Below, one piece after another: positions 46,221 to 57,603 of a DNA stretch of 64,000 bases (position 1 is the first letter of the stretch; the number at the start of each line of letters is the position of its first letter). The DNA is from Heterostelium multicystogenum (Eukaryota > Evosea > Eumycetozoa > Acytosteliales > Acytosteliaceae). Both the position numbers and the translations under genes were made by a program. The stretch covers positions 62,001 to 126,000 of the forward strand of contig RCNN01000024.1 of NCBI GenBank assembly GCA_003667245.1, written 5' to 3'. The notes under the pieces were generated by a model. It searched no databases and was not told the origin of the DNA. It saw nothing but the letters and a program-made list of their open reading frames with translations.

Positions 46221-47842
46221 ATATGTCTTTGATTATTCAAAATATATTTACTTAAACAAACTTAACTTATTTATCGAGGGGCACACAATAACATTTCATT
46301 CATCGTTCGTTTTCCATTATTCCAAAAAATTCAAAAATTTTAAAATCATCTGTAAGACAACCCTTCTGACTACTCACAATTCTTGATCAATCTTTGCTTA
46401 GGAAAGATTGAATTCGTTGCTCTTTTGAAATTAGTCAGCTTATTTTTGATTAGTTGTCTTGATAGACTTGGGTTGTATATTATTGTTGTAATTTTATTGA
46501 TAATAAAGCTGTTCACAATATCATATATATATATATCACATCAAACATAGAAAACTCTAATTGTTTTTTATTAATTTGGTTTTTTTATTATTATTGTAAA
46601 AAGAGATGTATAAAAAATCAGGTGATTAAAATTCATTTATCATAATAACCCATCTATTTGATTGTGGAGTAAATAAAAAAACTAACAAGTGAGGATAAGA
46701 AATTAAAGAGTGTAAATAGAACTCCTTTCAAATGTCCTATCTATGTTTAACTTTTCAAATTAAGTTAGTTCAAGACATGTAGAGCTAACACGAAAATTGA
46801 ACTCTTTGCCCCTGTTGGATGGACGATCCAGATTACAGTTTGTCATCATCCTATCACTAATAGTAATACTTTCAGATGGTAATACAAATCAAACAAGTAA
46901 TTGAAGTTACTGTATTGAAATCTTTTATTTTTTATTAAGATCTTAAGTATTATTATTGTAATCAATGAGGTTCGACGACAAATGGGTTTTGACTGAACAT
47001 GTTTTTTTTTTTTTTTGCTATGAGTGAGTATAAACAACAAATCAAATGATGATCATCAAAATGAGATTTTTTAAAACAAACCTTCGATTTCTTTCAAAAA
47101 TTTTTTGATAAGTTTGTATTTTGATAAAATTGATGTGAATCTGAGATAGGGGCCCCAACACGACTGTGCTCCCCAAAAACCAATTCGATTTCTTTTTCAA
47201 CTCACAATATTTTCTTTTTATTATTATTTTAATTTTTAAATAACATCACATCAAACAACATAACAAATCAAATCAATATAAATAATAAATAATAATAATA
47301 ATATTATTATTAAATATTTTATTGTATTGTTTTATAGCTACTATTATTATATTTATATCTCTATAAAGTTGGTAAAGTAATATATTATAGTTTAATATTT
47401 ATATTAAAATTTTAATTTAAAACAATAACTACAACAATAACAACACAACAAACCAAAATTTCATTTACCACAACTTTAATCAATAAAAACAACAACAACA
47501 ATAACAATAACAATATCGAACCTTACAAATATAGTTTTACACATCTAAGTTTCACCTTTACTTGGCTTATTTAAGTAATATCACTTGTTTATTAGTATTA
47601 TTAGTAATCTATAAAACTATATATATTGTTGTTTATGTTGGTTGATCTCAATTAATTATAATAGATAGATAAATAGATAGAAAGAGATAGATAGAATATA
47701 GATGGTTAAATGATTATGTCAAACACAATTATAAAAAGTTAAAATAGTAAAAGATAGATTAAATAACTATAGTTTAATAATAGATTGTAATAAGATATAG
47801 TTATAAAGATAGATATATTGATTGATATAGATAAAGATAAAG
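46221..47842. other. Long intergenic region with nested-helix element
   Basis: A+T-rich DNA between the small basic protein gene and the ammonium transporter. It contains the structured element at 46354-46470. TAGA repeats occur at 47661-47700. A minus-strand frame at about 46846-47040 has no similarity. Confidence 0.5.
46354..46470 (+). ncRNA. Candidate structured RNA: three nested stems and an Sm-like motif
   Basis: Outer stem AAGACAAC (46354-46361) with GTTGTCTT (46453-46460); middle CTGACTA (46366-46372) with TAGTCAG (46432-46438); inner CAATCTTT (46388-46395) with AAAGATTG (46403-46410), extended by AATT/AATT. All are perfectly nested. TATTTTTGA (46441-46449) resembles an Sm-protein site, and GTCT/AGAC (46456-46466) could form an alternative 3' hairpin. 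The arrangement is suggestive of an snRNA-like transcript, but I cannot match a known class. Confidence 0.45.
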
Positions 47843-49247
47843 ATGGCTGAACCAAATAGCTTTTCATCATCAGCTTCATCGATGTCATCAAACTCAATTG
47901 ATGAGAGTATAATAGGGGCGAGCTGGGGTACTGGATGCTGCAAATTTAGTTTTTTGTATGTACAAATATCACATTTGATGTAAATCTAATAAAATATTAA
48001 TGCTGTTGTTGTTGTTTATGATGATGATAGTTTTACAAGCTGGATTCGGTATGATTGAAGCTGGCATGGTTAGAGCAAAGAATACAAAGTCTATATTATT
48101 GAAGAACCTTATAAATACAGCAATCGGAGCGATTGGCTTCTATTGCTTCGGACACGCATTTGCTTTTGGTCCAGATTGGTCGAATGGATTTATTGGAATT
48201 GGAAACTTCTTCCTGCGAGATTTTACAAATTACTCCTATTGGCTGATACAGTGGGCCTATGCCGCAACAGCCACAACCATTGCCCACTGGTGCAATGGCA
48301 GAGCGCACACAGATGCCCTGCTATGTGCTGTTTTCTCTGCTTTCAGACCACACTGATATATCCGATTGTCGCACATTGGATATGGTCGTCCGGCAATGGT
48401 TGGCTTGCAGGTCTTGGTATTGCTGATTTTGCCGGTGGTGCAGTTGTACATATAGTGGCTGGAGCGTGTGGAGCGTGTGGTAGCTTCCTTCTTGGACCAC
48501 GTATTGGAAGATTCGACCATGACAATGGCAGACCCAAGTCACTGCCGGGACACAACGTTCGTATTGGTTTCACTGGGCGCCATGATTTTGTGGTATTCCT
48601 GGTATGGATACACCAGCGGTGCTTCTATATCAATGACCAGTGCACTTCCACTGTCCCGTGTGTCCATCGTTGCTACACTTTCTGGATCTACAGGACTTCT
48701 CACTGTCTTGGCAATGGGACGTCTTTTCACAGGACAGTATGATCTTGTCAAAGGAATCAATGGTTTAGTAGCAGGATTGGTTTCATCAACTGCAGGATGT
48801 GCATATATTGAGCCATGGGCTGGTATTATTGTTGGTTGTAAGTAATTTATCTTTAAATATACGCAAATATGCCTTGCTAACCGGTTTGATAGTTGTTGGT
48901 GGAGTTATTTACTATTCATCATCTTGGATACTCCTGAATATGGCAAGAATAGATGATCCCGTCGAGGCAACTTCTGTACACCTATTTGGTGGAGCATGGA
49001 GTGTCATTAGTGTAGCATTTTTCGCATCACATGGTCGTGATGGAGGAATTTTCTATGGAGGCGGAATTGAACTGTTATGGGTACAGCTAGTTGGTGTAGC
49101 AGTATCGACCATATGGGCCATTGTAGTATCAGCAGCATTCTTTATGATTATGAAGTATTTCCATTGGTTTAGAGTTGACGTCGATACTGAAAAGCAGGAT
49201 TGGATAATATGAATCATGGTGGAGCTGCTTATATATTTGATATTTAA
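47843..49247 (+). CDS. amt: Ammonium transporter (Amt/Rh)
   Basis: Exon 1 (47843-47955) encodes MAEPNSFSSSASSMSS and a polar start; an intron (47956-48030) joins SFF to LQAGFGMIEAGMV, the first membrane helix signature. Further features: NLINTAIGAIGFYCFGHAFA, FAGGAVVHIVAGACG (first pore His), SLGAMILWYSWYGYTSGAS, and after intron 48838-48892, VHLFGGAWSVISVAFF (second pore His). About eleven membrane helices are expected, and they import NH4+ or NH3. Dictyostelids use ammonia as a developmental signal, and Amt genes influence slug behaviour and culmination. Frameshifts near 48290-48340 and 48550 break the frame. With one base restored near 49208, the C-terminus reads MNHGGAAYIFDI, the conserved HGGxAY tail, and stops at 49245-49247 instead of 49212. 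Confidence 0.92.
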
Positions 49248-52168
49248 AAGCAACAAACCAACAACAATTAGAAAACTTAAACTTATCATTATATTTATTT
49301 ATTTATTACCCAACTATTATTATTCGTCATATAATAGTAGAATTACCATCCTTCCCTACCACCTTATCAAGCTTCAGTCCGACCTAACAATAACAATAGC
49401 AACAACAACAATAATATTAATTACACCGAGCGATATTGTAGCTACAATAGAAGGATATGATGGAGGAAGGTATCAGTTAAGTAAACAGTCACTTCCAACT
49501 AGCAAATCTTTCAACAGGAGGGAGCAGTCATTTCACACAATTGCAATAATGTAAAAACCATTGCTATACATAAACCCTCAAAGGACCTAGAATCACTGAC
49601 GACCATGGCGCACCAGTTCTATCTTTCAAGTTGGAACAGGGTCTTTAGAATTAAATCACAGCATTGTAAAATAAAATAGAGATTTAGTTTAGGGATGCGA
49701 AGTTCTGCACACTACCTGTACAGTACTTTGCAATCTCTTTTATAAAGTCGAGTTTGAAACAGTTTTAAAAGTTTCAATCAATCACAAACCAACCACCACA
49801 TCGGTTACATTTGTAAAACTAATTAATAACAATGAACATAGAGGACCACGATCCCAAAATTGAAGACTACTATCTACTAGATGATCATTGTTTGATCCTA
49901 TATGGTAATACCATTTACTGGTAGAAAATGAAGAGGCAGTTGTTGCTAGATTGAACACTCTCGATGCACTTTTTTTGAGGGATATAAATGAAGTGTGGTG
50001 AATCACTTTTAATTTCATTTGTGGGTGACGATGCTTATTAGAAGTGTGGTTGTTGATTCCCAAAAAAATAAGAGCCTCACAGCGTGCGTGGCAAATCATC
50101 AACAACAATAATAAGAGTAATCAAAAATCAAATGAGAAAATATCAAATCTAAAAAATATTAGAATTATGTTTATAAATAAATAGTAATAGTAATAGTAAT
50201 ACTATCATAGAAATACAAAAAAGTCTTTGATTATTATATTTTCTCTCTTTTGTTTTTGGACCTGTATTGTATATCTTATTTTTTCAAACAGAATCAGATT
50301 GATTTTCAATACTTATCAAGCTCCATCCAATCAAAGACCAGAATCTTTTGTCATACAGTGATTGTCAAAAGATTTTTTCATTTTTTTTTAGAAAGAGGAG
50401 GTGGAATGCTCTTGGAAAACTGCTCTGAGAGTTATTTTTTAATTAAATTAATTTTTAATACACCACCCAATAATAATAATCCTAATAGACTACTTTTTCA
50501 TATATATTATTTATAATTTTTTCATATTTTTTTTCCTTGTCTGTGAGCATTACTGAACATTAATTGTTGTATAATTATAAACCTTTTACATTGTACAAAA
50601 TAAACCTTATAATTATTATTATTATTAGTAGTGTAATAAATAATTATAATTATCAATTCACCAACACAAACAACACACTGACTCACCACCTACCCTCTTT
50701 TCACTCACACATACCCAATTACCACTACATTTCTAATCAACCGTAGTTCAGCTGCTGAAACAAACAACATTTAATTAAAGAGTAGTACAGCACACAACAA
50801 CAATATTATTATTAGTATTATATTATTATTATTGTAATAAATAGTTTAGCAATTAGTGAATACAGCAAACAGATTGGTGTTGGAAATTGAATTAGGTAGT
50901 GTAAGTATCAGACCTCATATTCATTCATTCCCACACAACACAACAAAAGCTCAAACCATACCAAAGCAACCACATAACAATTCAATTCAATTCCATATAC
51001 ATTAAATAATTTATCAAATCAAATCAAATTTCTCATCCTATCATATCATATCATAACATATCTCACATAGATTTATTCATGTGAGTGTGGCAACCACATC
51101 CAAAGCAAAGCTGATGCATTAATTTAAATTGGTTTTGAATCTATTGCTGTTGTTATAATTAGGAATAGGAAACAATAAGGAAAAAAAAAAAACAAATGCA
51201 ACAGCAATAACAATAGTAATAGAAATATAAATATAAATGGGCTTAACCTCTACTACCACATTAGTTCATTATAAAGTTGGATAGGAAGCAAATAACAACG
51301 CAGCGATATTGTATCAAATTTATGGTGATAGAGGTGTGGTGGTCAAAGAAGTGGTGGGATGTTGTGTGTTATTGGTTGTAAATTAGCAGGTTATTGGATA
51401 TAAAAAGTACTACTATTCAGTCCTGAGTGTGTTGCTTGCTTAGTTGCAAAGTTCAATCCAACACAACAACAGCAGCAGCAAGCTTACATGTATACAAGCA
51501 ACATTTTTCATTTTCTTTTTTTTAAAATGAGTTGAATAGAAAGAATGAGAATACAACAACAACGATTAGCTGCAACCAAACAAACAAACAAACAATCAAA
51601 TAAAAAACAATAACTAGTAAGCAGCAAGAAAAGCGCAACAAGCAGCAAGTGGATACCAACATACACATTTCTTAAATATTATAATATTTAGAATTAAATG
51701 TAATATTTCATCCTCTTTAATATTATTAATTGGTTATTTTTTCATTTCCAATCCAATTCCATTCCATTTGCCTGTTTGCTTGCTGTTAGTTGTTATTGTT
51801 GTTTATTTTAAAAGTTGATCTGCAAATTTCATACTATACTTTTCTATTTGACTACTATCTCTATAATTTGCTCATATCATATCATTTGATATCTGAAGTT
51901 AACTAAATCTATCATATCTAATCTCAATAACTGTTTGTTTCAAATTCATCAATAAATCAGTTTCAGCTGGAAGCATTTCCATTCCATTGTCAACAACCAA
52001 TTTCTGATTCATTCCTTAACATTCTATTTTTATTCATTCACTTCCAATATACTACTTATTCAATACTAATTTTATTTCCCAAGTTCTATTTAAAATAGTT
52101 AAGCTAAATATTTATATATATATTATTATTATCTATACCATACAATACACATATATCAAAATTAAATA
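49248..52168. other. Long intergenic region
   Basis: About 2.9 kb. From 49828 to about 50180 on the plus strand, protein-like phrases occur in shifting frames (IEDHDPKIEDYYLLDDHC; NEEAVVARLNTLDALFLRDI; WLLIPKKIRASQRAWQII), possibly a decayed gene; the opposite strand also has a 107-codon ATG frame over 49782-50102. From 50600 on, the DNA is A+T-rich with AAC, TTAT and CAT repeats and purine-rich runs, and is the probable promoter and long 5' leader of the eIF4E-like gene. Confidence 0.45.
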
Positions 52169-54878
52169 ATGAATTTAGAAGTTGAAACGTGTCTTCCAGA
52201 GATTACATCATCTAGAAAATATTATAAAGTGGGACAAGAGGAACTTCCGCCACAATCCACAGAGTTTAATAATAATAATAATAATAACATTAATAATAGG
52301 AAGAATAATAGTTGCTACAACTACGATGGTGATTACCAAACAATGAAAACTTGTAATAATCATGTCGATGACAATCATCATTGCGGCTCAGCCAGTGGCA
52401 GTAGTGTACAAAGTAATAATTCATCATTTTCAGACCTGAGTGAGGAAGAAATTATAGCCCAGGACGAGGATATCGATGATGATGACAACTACAGTCGCGA
52501 TGACGACGATGATGAAGAAGATGATATTCATCCAGACGACTTGCACGAGTTGAAAAAAGTTATCAACTACCAAGAGGTGGAGGAGGAAGATGAAGAAGAT
52601 TTAGAAGAATTAGAAGAGTTGGATGAAGATGATATTTTAGATGAAGAGTTAAATAATGAATATGGGAACTCGTCTGAAATTGAAACCATAGAGCCAACTG
52701 AATCAACAAAAGCAGAGGAAGAAGAAGAGAGCAAGGATATAGATGAAAAGAAAGATATCGATGAGAATACCGTTGTTAAAGCAGCGGAAGGAACTCCAGT
52801 ACGTGAGGAAATCTATTTGGAATGTGAATGGGTATTTTATTATGATGAAGGTGCTCCAAAAGGATCATCATGTGAAAACTATCAATCATATGTGAAGAAT
52901 CTTGGATCATTTAATACTGTACAGGTAAGTTGAAGCGGATTCTAAGGACATGATAAGCATATTAATTGACCAAACAATTATTAGGGATTTTGGAGTTATT
53001 GGAATAATTTATTAGATGTATCACAACTGCCAATGAATGCTAATCTTAGATTATTTAAAAGTGGAATCACTCCAATGTGGGAAGATCCAGCCAACCAAAA
53101 CGGTGGAAAATGGACACTTCTCTGTCACAAAGATCAATCAAGCACTCTTGTCATGAGAACCATTCTCACACTTATTGGTGAACAATTAGAGTATTCAAAT
53201 GATGTCGTAAGTTTATAGTTTTCCTCTTTGAAATCTGAAAACCAGCTCCTAACATACAAGAAATTGATTTTAGTGTGGATTTGTATTGAATGTACGTTCA
53301 AGTAGACATATTATTAGTGTTTGGAATCGATCTGGCGAGAATCAAGAGATTATCGACAAAACCTCTTCAGAACTCTCCAACTTCGTACTCAACAAAGTCT
53401 TTAAATATCAATCACATAAACAACAAATAGCATCACCACAAGTTACACCAAAGAAGGAGCCAACCTCTCCCAAATTTGAACTTGAGGATATCAACAACAG
53501 CAATCACAACCATTTCAGATCTTCACCTCAACTATATAACAGTAGCAATGGTTTGTCTACACCAAACAATAGACAACAGAAATCTAAAGACAATTTCATT
53601 CACAAAAAGAGTCAGTCAGCATCCAACATACAATACACACCAACTTCACCCAAACAGGATCAAAATCAAAACCAACATCAATATTTAAATAATAGTAATC
53701 CCAATGTTGTACATACATCATTTAAACCAACACCTAGACATTCACTTGTAGATTCATCTTCATCATTGATACCCGCACCAGCTCCAGCTCCAGCTCCATC
53801 CCAACAATCACAACAACATTCACTCTCATCTTCATACAATGGTCATAGCAATGGTAATAGCCATTATAGCAACAATAACAACAACAACAACAATAATAAT
53901 CATTATGGCAATGGAAATTATCATCCAAAATCACCTGTATCCACACCAAACAACAAACGCAATAATAGATATAATAACAACAGTCCATACAACAGTAGCA
54001 ATGATCTTAACAAACCAAATGGAGGATATAGAAATAAGCATAGTAACAATCATAATAATGTTTCAAGTGAAAGATCTTCTTTGTCATCGTCAGAGTCGGA
54101 AAGTGAATCACTGTGTAGTCAACCAGCAGCCTGTCCTGTAGTATCCAATACTCTGGTCGATAAAAATGTTACCAAAGTTGAAGAATCAGCCCCAGTTTCA
54201 TTGACTGAAAAACTGACTGAGAAACTGAAGGACCAAGAGAAACAAACCAACCAAGATGTAGTATTAGTAGAAGACAAAGAAAATGTAGTTAAATTAGTTG
54301 ATGTAGATAGTAGTGTAAAGCAAGCAGGAGAGTTAAAGAAAGATCAAGTTGTTTCTTCTTCTTCTTCTTCTTTGTCACCACAACCAACAGCAGAAGCACA
54401 ACCAGTGTTAATCAATCCAGTTGTTCCTGAGCAACAAGAGACCAGTAAACCAGCTTTGAAGGAGTCATCATCATTTGAAGAACTGTCGCCAAGCACACTC
54501 GCAGATTATTCACTCGAGAGCACGACAAGTGAGACCGAGGAAGTGGAGGAATTACTCCAAGCATCAGGTGATTCACAACTCTCCGATAACAGTCTATCAT
54601 TTAGAAAATCAAATGTATCACTCTCGAAACGACCACAACACCAAACCCCAAGAAAAACCAATCAATCACAATCAGCATCAGCCAAAAAGAAGAAGAACAA
54701 CAACAAATCCAACACAAAGAAGTCGCACCACGCCAACTCACACCAGAAACTCTCGAGCTCAATAGACAAACGTGTCTTCCTCTTAAACAAATGCTTTACA
54801 TTCTGTAAAGAGCACTATCTCATCATTATAATGTTACTGGCGATACCAGTAATCACAATAATCTTGCAATCCAACTGA
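52169..54878 (+). CDS. 4EHP-class eIF4E-like protein with C-terminal membrane anchor
   Basis: Exons 52169-52924, 52985-53206 and 53274-54878 join in frame to 860 residues without errors. Residues 1-200 are Asn- and Glu/Asp-rich. The eIF4E fold (about 215-380) has LECEWVFYYDEG, SYVKNLGSFNTVQGFWSYWN, LRLFKSGITPMWEDPANQNG and GKWTLLCH, then GFVLNVRSSRHIISVWNRSG and YQSHK. The cap-binding Trp of PMWED is present, while the other stacking position, ENYQ, is Tyr, as in 4EHP (class II) proteins that bind caps but repress translation. A long Asn/Ser-rich linker follows, and residues about 835-860 (HYLIIIMLLAIPVITIILQ) form a membrane helix at the very C-terminus. A tail anchor on an eIF4E relative is unusual and suggests translation control at the ER or another membrane. 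Confidence 0.87.
53840..53910 (+). repeat. Asn/Ser/His-encoding simple repeat
   Basis: AAC/AAT-rich run in the linker of the eIF4E-like protein, encoding SNNNNNNNNNNHYG. Similar (AAT)n runs occur at 52268-52305. These are typical dictyostelid codon repeats. Confidence 0.8.
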
Positions 54879-55454
54879 ACTGAAAATGTTATAAATAATC
54901 AACTTGATAGTAATAGTAGTAATTGTATTCCCAAAAACAAATCAATCAATCAATCAATCCAACAACAGCCATCATCAACCAAAAGCTAGATTTGTTTAGT
55001 TAATTATCTGTTCCCAACAATATATCAACCAAAGCCTAGTGTCCAAACCAAAAAAAATGAGAAAACATAAAAATACAAAAATATAAATATCAAGTTTCCA
55101 CCAAATTTGTTTCTATATCCAAGAGATAAAGAAGCCTTATTCTTTTTATTTGATCGATAAAGACAAGTCCAAGAACAGCATTACATAAACTTTCTGTTTT
55201 TCCAGAAACTTTATGAAAAAATTGGTGAAATTAAATTAAAATTCAAATTAATCTTTTTTTAATTTTGATAATTTTGTGTGAATCATTTATATTTTGGTTT
55301 GTTCATATTGTTGATTCCAATTGATATTTTGCTATCCTTTTGTAAAGAGTAACACTAAGTATATATTATAATATTCATAGATAGTAGTAGGCGTAGTAAA
55401 TAATATTAGGAGTAGTAGGTTGGTTAAGGTTTAGTTAATAATCAAAAGTAAAAC
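54879..55454. other. Intergenic region
   Basis: A+T-rich DNA with CAATCAATCAATC repeats near 54945. It separates two plus-strand genes and probably contains the nae1 promoter. No gene seen. Confidence 0.6.
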
Positions 55455-57354
55455 ATGACTGATACTGAGAAATATGATAGACAACTAAGATTGTGGGGTG
55501 AAGATGGTCAGTCTAAACTTGAAAAGTCACATATCTGCTTGATCAATGGTACTCCCACTGGAACTGAAACCTTGAAGAATCTTGTACTACCAGGTACGCT
55601 TACTCTATTATTGTTGTGTGTCAGACTAAAGAAAATCAAAGAGAGGCATGTCCCCACTTTAACATCTAACATCTAACATCTTCTTTTCAAAAACAAAAGG
55701 TATTGGTGGATTTACTGTTGTAGATGGAAATAAGGTTTGTGCAGCAGATTTGGGAAACAACTTTTTCTTGGAAAGAAACTGTTTGGGTCTCTCCAGAGCA
55801 TTGAAGGTCTGTGAGTTCCTTAGAGAATTAAATGATCGTGTCAAGGGATCTTCGTGCGAGGAGGATCCAGTACATTTGATCAATGAGAAGATCAGCTTCT
55901 TCAAGGAGTTTGATTTGGTCATTGCCAACCGTTTGCCAGAGGCTGCTCTCACCACACTATCTCAATATCTCTGGGAACACAACATTCCATTGGTTGTTGT
56001 TGTTTCCTATGGTTACATTGGATATCTCAGACTTGTAGTTCCAGAACACCAAGGTATGTATCTAGCTATGCAAGCCAAATTGATTATACCTCATTTTATG
56101 ATTTTAACCCTTTAAATCTTAGTTATTGAATCAAAACCAGATACACCATTGGATGACTTGAGAATTTACAATCCATTTAAAGAATTGGAGCAGGTTGCAG
56201 ACAGTTTGGATCTCTCTGCATTGAATTCACAAGAGCACCGTCACGTTCCATATATCACACTGATGATTCACCTTTTGAAGAAGTGGAAGGCTGATTCCAA
56301 CGGTGGTAAGATGCCATCCACCAGAGACGAGAAAGAGGCCTTCAAGAAATTCTTCATTTCCCACTCCATCAGCTACCAAGATGAAGAGAACTTCCAAGAA
56401 GGTGTAAAGGGACTCTGGAAAGTATTGCAACCATACACTGTTCCATCCGATGTTGTCGCCATCATGAATGATCCAAAGGCTGCTAATTTGACTTCATCTT
56501 CCGACGACTACTGGGTATTGGTTGCTGCCCTCAAGAAATTCCATGAGATTCACCAAGTACTTCCACTTCAAGGTACCATTCCAGATATCACTGCCGACAC
56601 TATTAGTTACGTTAATTTACAAAAGATGTAAGTCAATATTCCCAAATGAGAGAGAAAGAGATACAAGTCATCCATTCTGAGACCGGTGTATTAACTCCGT
56701 TTATTTTCTAGTTATCACGATAAAGCAAATGCAGATTTAGATGAATTCACTACAAATTGTCAATTCATTGGTTTCTTCAATTGGAAAGTCTTTGATTTCA
56801 TCAGATCTGATCAAGAAGTTCTGCAAGAATGTTAGATTCTTGAGTTTAGTCAGATACAGATCTTTGGTCGAGGAATTCACTCCAGCCACCGCCAGATCAG
56901 CATATATGATTTCAGAATTGGAGCAACCAGATTCCAATCTTGTTTTTCTACATTGTATTGCGTGCAGTAGAGAAATTCAACCAAATTTACAACCGTTACC
57001 CTGGTCTCAATGAGGAGGAAGTTGATGCCGACATTCCATTGTTGAAATCATGTGTAACCTCACTTCTCAATGATTTGTCAATTCCAAACAACATTGGTAA
57101 AGGACGATTATATTACAGAGATGTAAGTAGAGACCAACACGTCCAAATGTGTAATTTAATTCTAACATACTGACTGTCAACTTATTATTTTAGTGTAAGA
57201 TATGGACACTGTGAATTGCACAACATTGCCTCATTGATGGGAGGTATAGCCTCACAGGAAGTAATCAAATTAATTACTCACCAATATGTACCATTAGATA
57301 AATACATTCATCTTTAACGGTATTAACAGTACTGCCAATCCATACACACTTTAA
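55455..57354 (+). CDS. nae1: NEDD8-activating enzyme regulatory subunit (NAE1/APPBP1)
   Basis: Forms the heterodimeric E1 with UBA3 that charges NEDD8 for cullin modification. Starts [20 protein letters not shown], the adenylation-domain hallmark. Introns at 55594-55699, 56054-56122 and 56628-56711 have GT/AG ends and restore phase: [40 protein letters not shown]. The middle has FVLERN-like [16 protein letters not shown] and RNLWKVLQ-type [18 protein letters not shown]. The last part reads [20 protein letters not shown] sequence, then after intron 4, [20 protein letters not shown] and [16 protein letters not shown] with a stop at 57352-57354. Two or more single-base shifts are needed near 56760, 56940 and 57197 (an extra A in CRYG). 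As in orthologues, this subunit lacks a catalytic Cys. Confidence 0.93.
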
Positions 57355-57603
57355 ATTTTCATCCATGGATTATCACTAAAAGGATCCAAAAAGTGTTTGG
57401 CATTGGAATTGGACAAGTTAATCGAACAGTGTCATAAAATTTAAATAGCATAGCAATAAATTGTAATTAATTAAATCACATACAAACCATATTCTTTGGT
57501 GCAGAACTTCAATGAACATCATCTGATTCCCAATGATTTAATTTGTAAAACTTTTCTATTTTTTGACTTTGATGATGATCTTCAAGCAAAGAATATACCA
57601 AAG
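57355..57603. other. Short intergenic region
   Basis: About 250 bases between nae1 and alg12, the likely terminator of one and promoter of the other. The ATG used for alg12 is the first in frame after the upstream stop. Confidence 0.5.

Noticed and set aside
46388..46410. Inner hairpin resembling the U5 snRNA loop stem
   Set aside because: The loop is GCTTAGG, not the invariant GCCTTTTAC, so it is not U5.
49216..49554. Open frame of 112 codons overlapping the Amt stop
   Set aside because: Its start overlaps the conserved Amt tail in another frame and most of it is Ile/Thr/Tyr-rich low-complexity sequence from A+T-rich 3' DNA.
53734..53988. Minus-strand Tyr/Cys-rich frame
   Set aside because: Antisense of the Asn-rich linker of the eIF4E-like gene.
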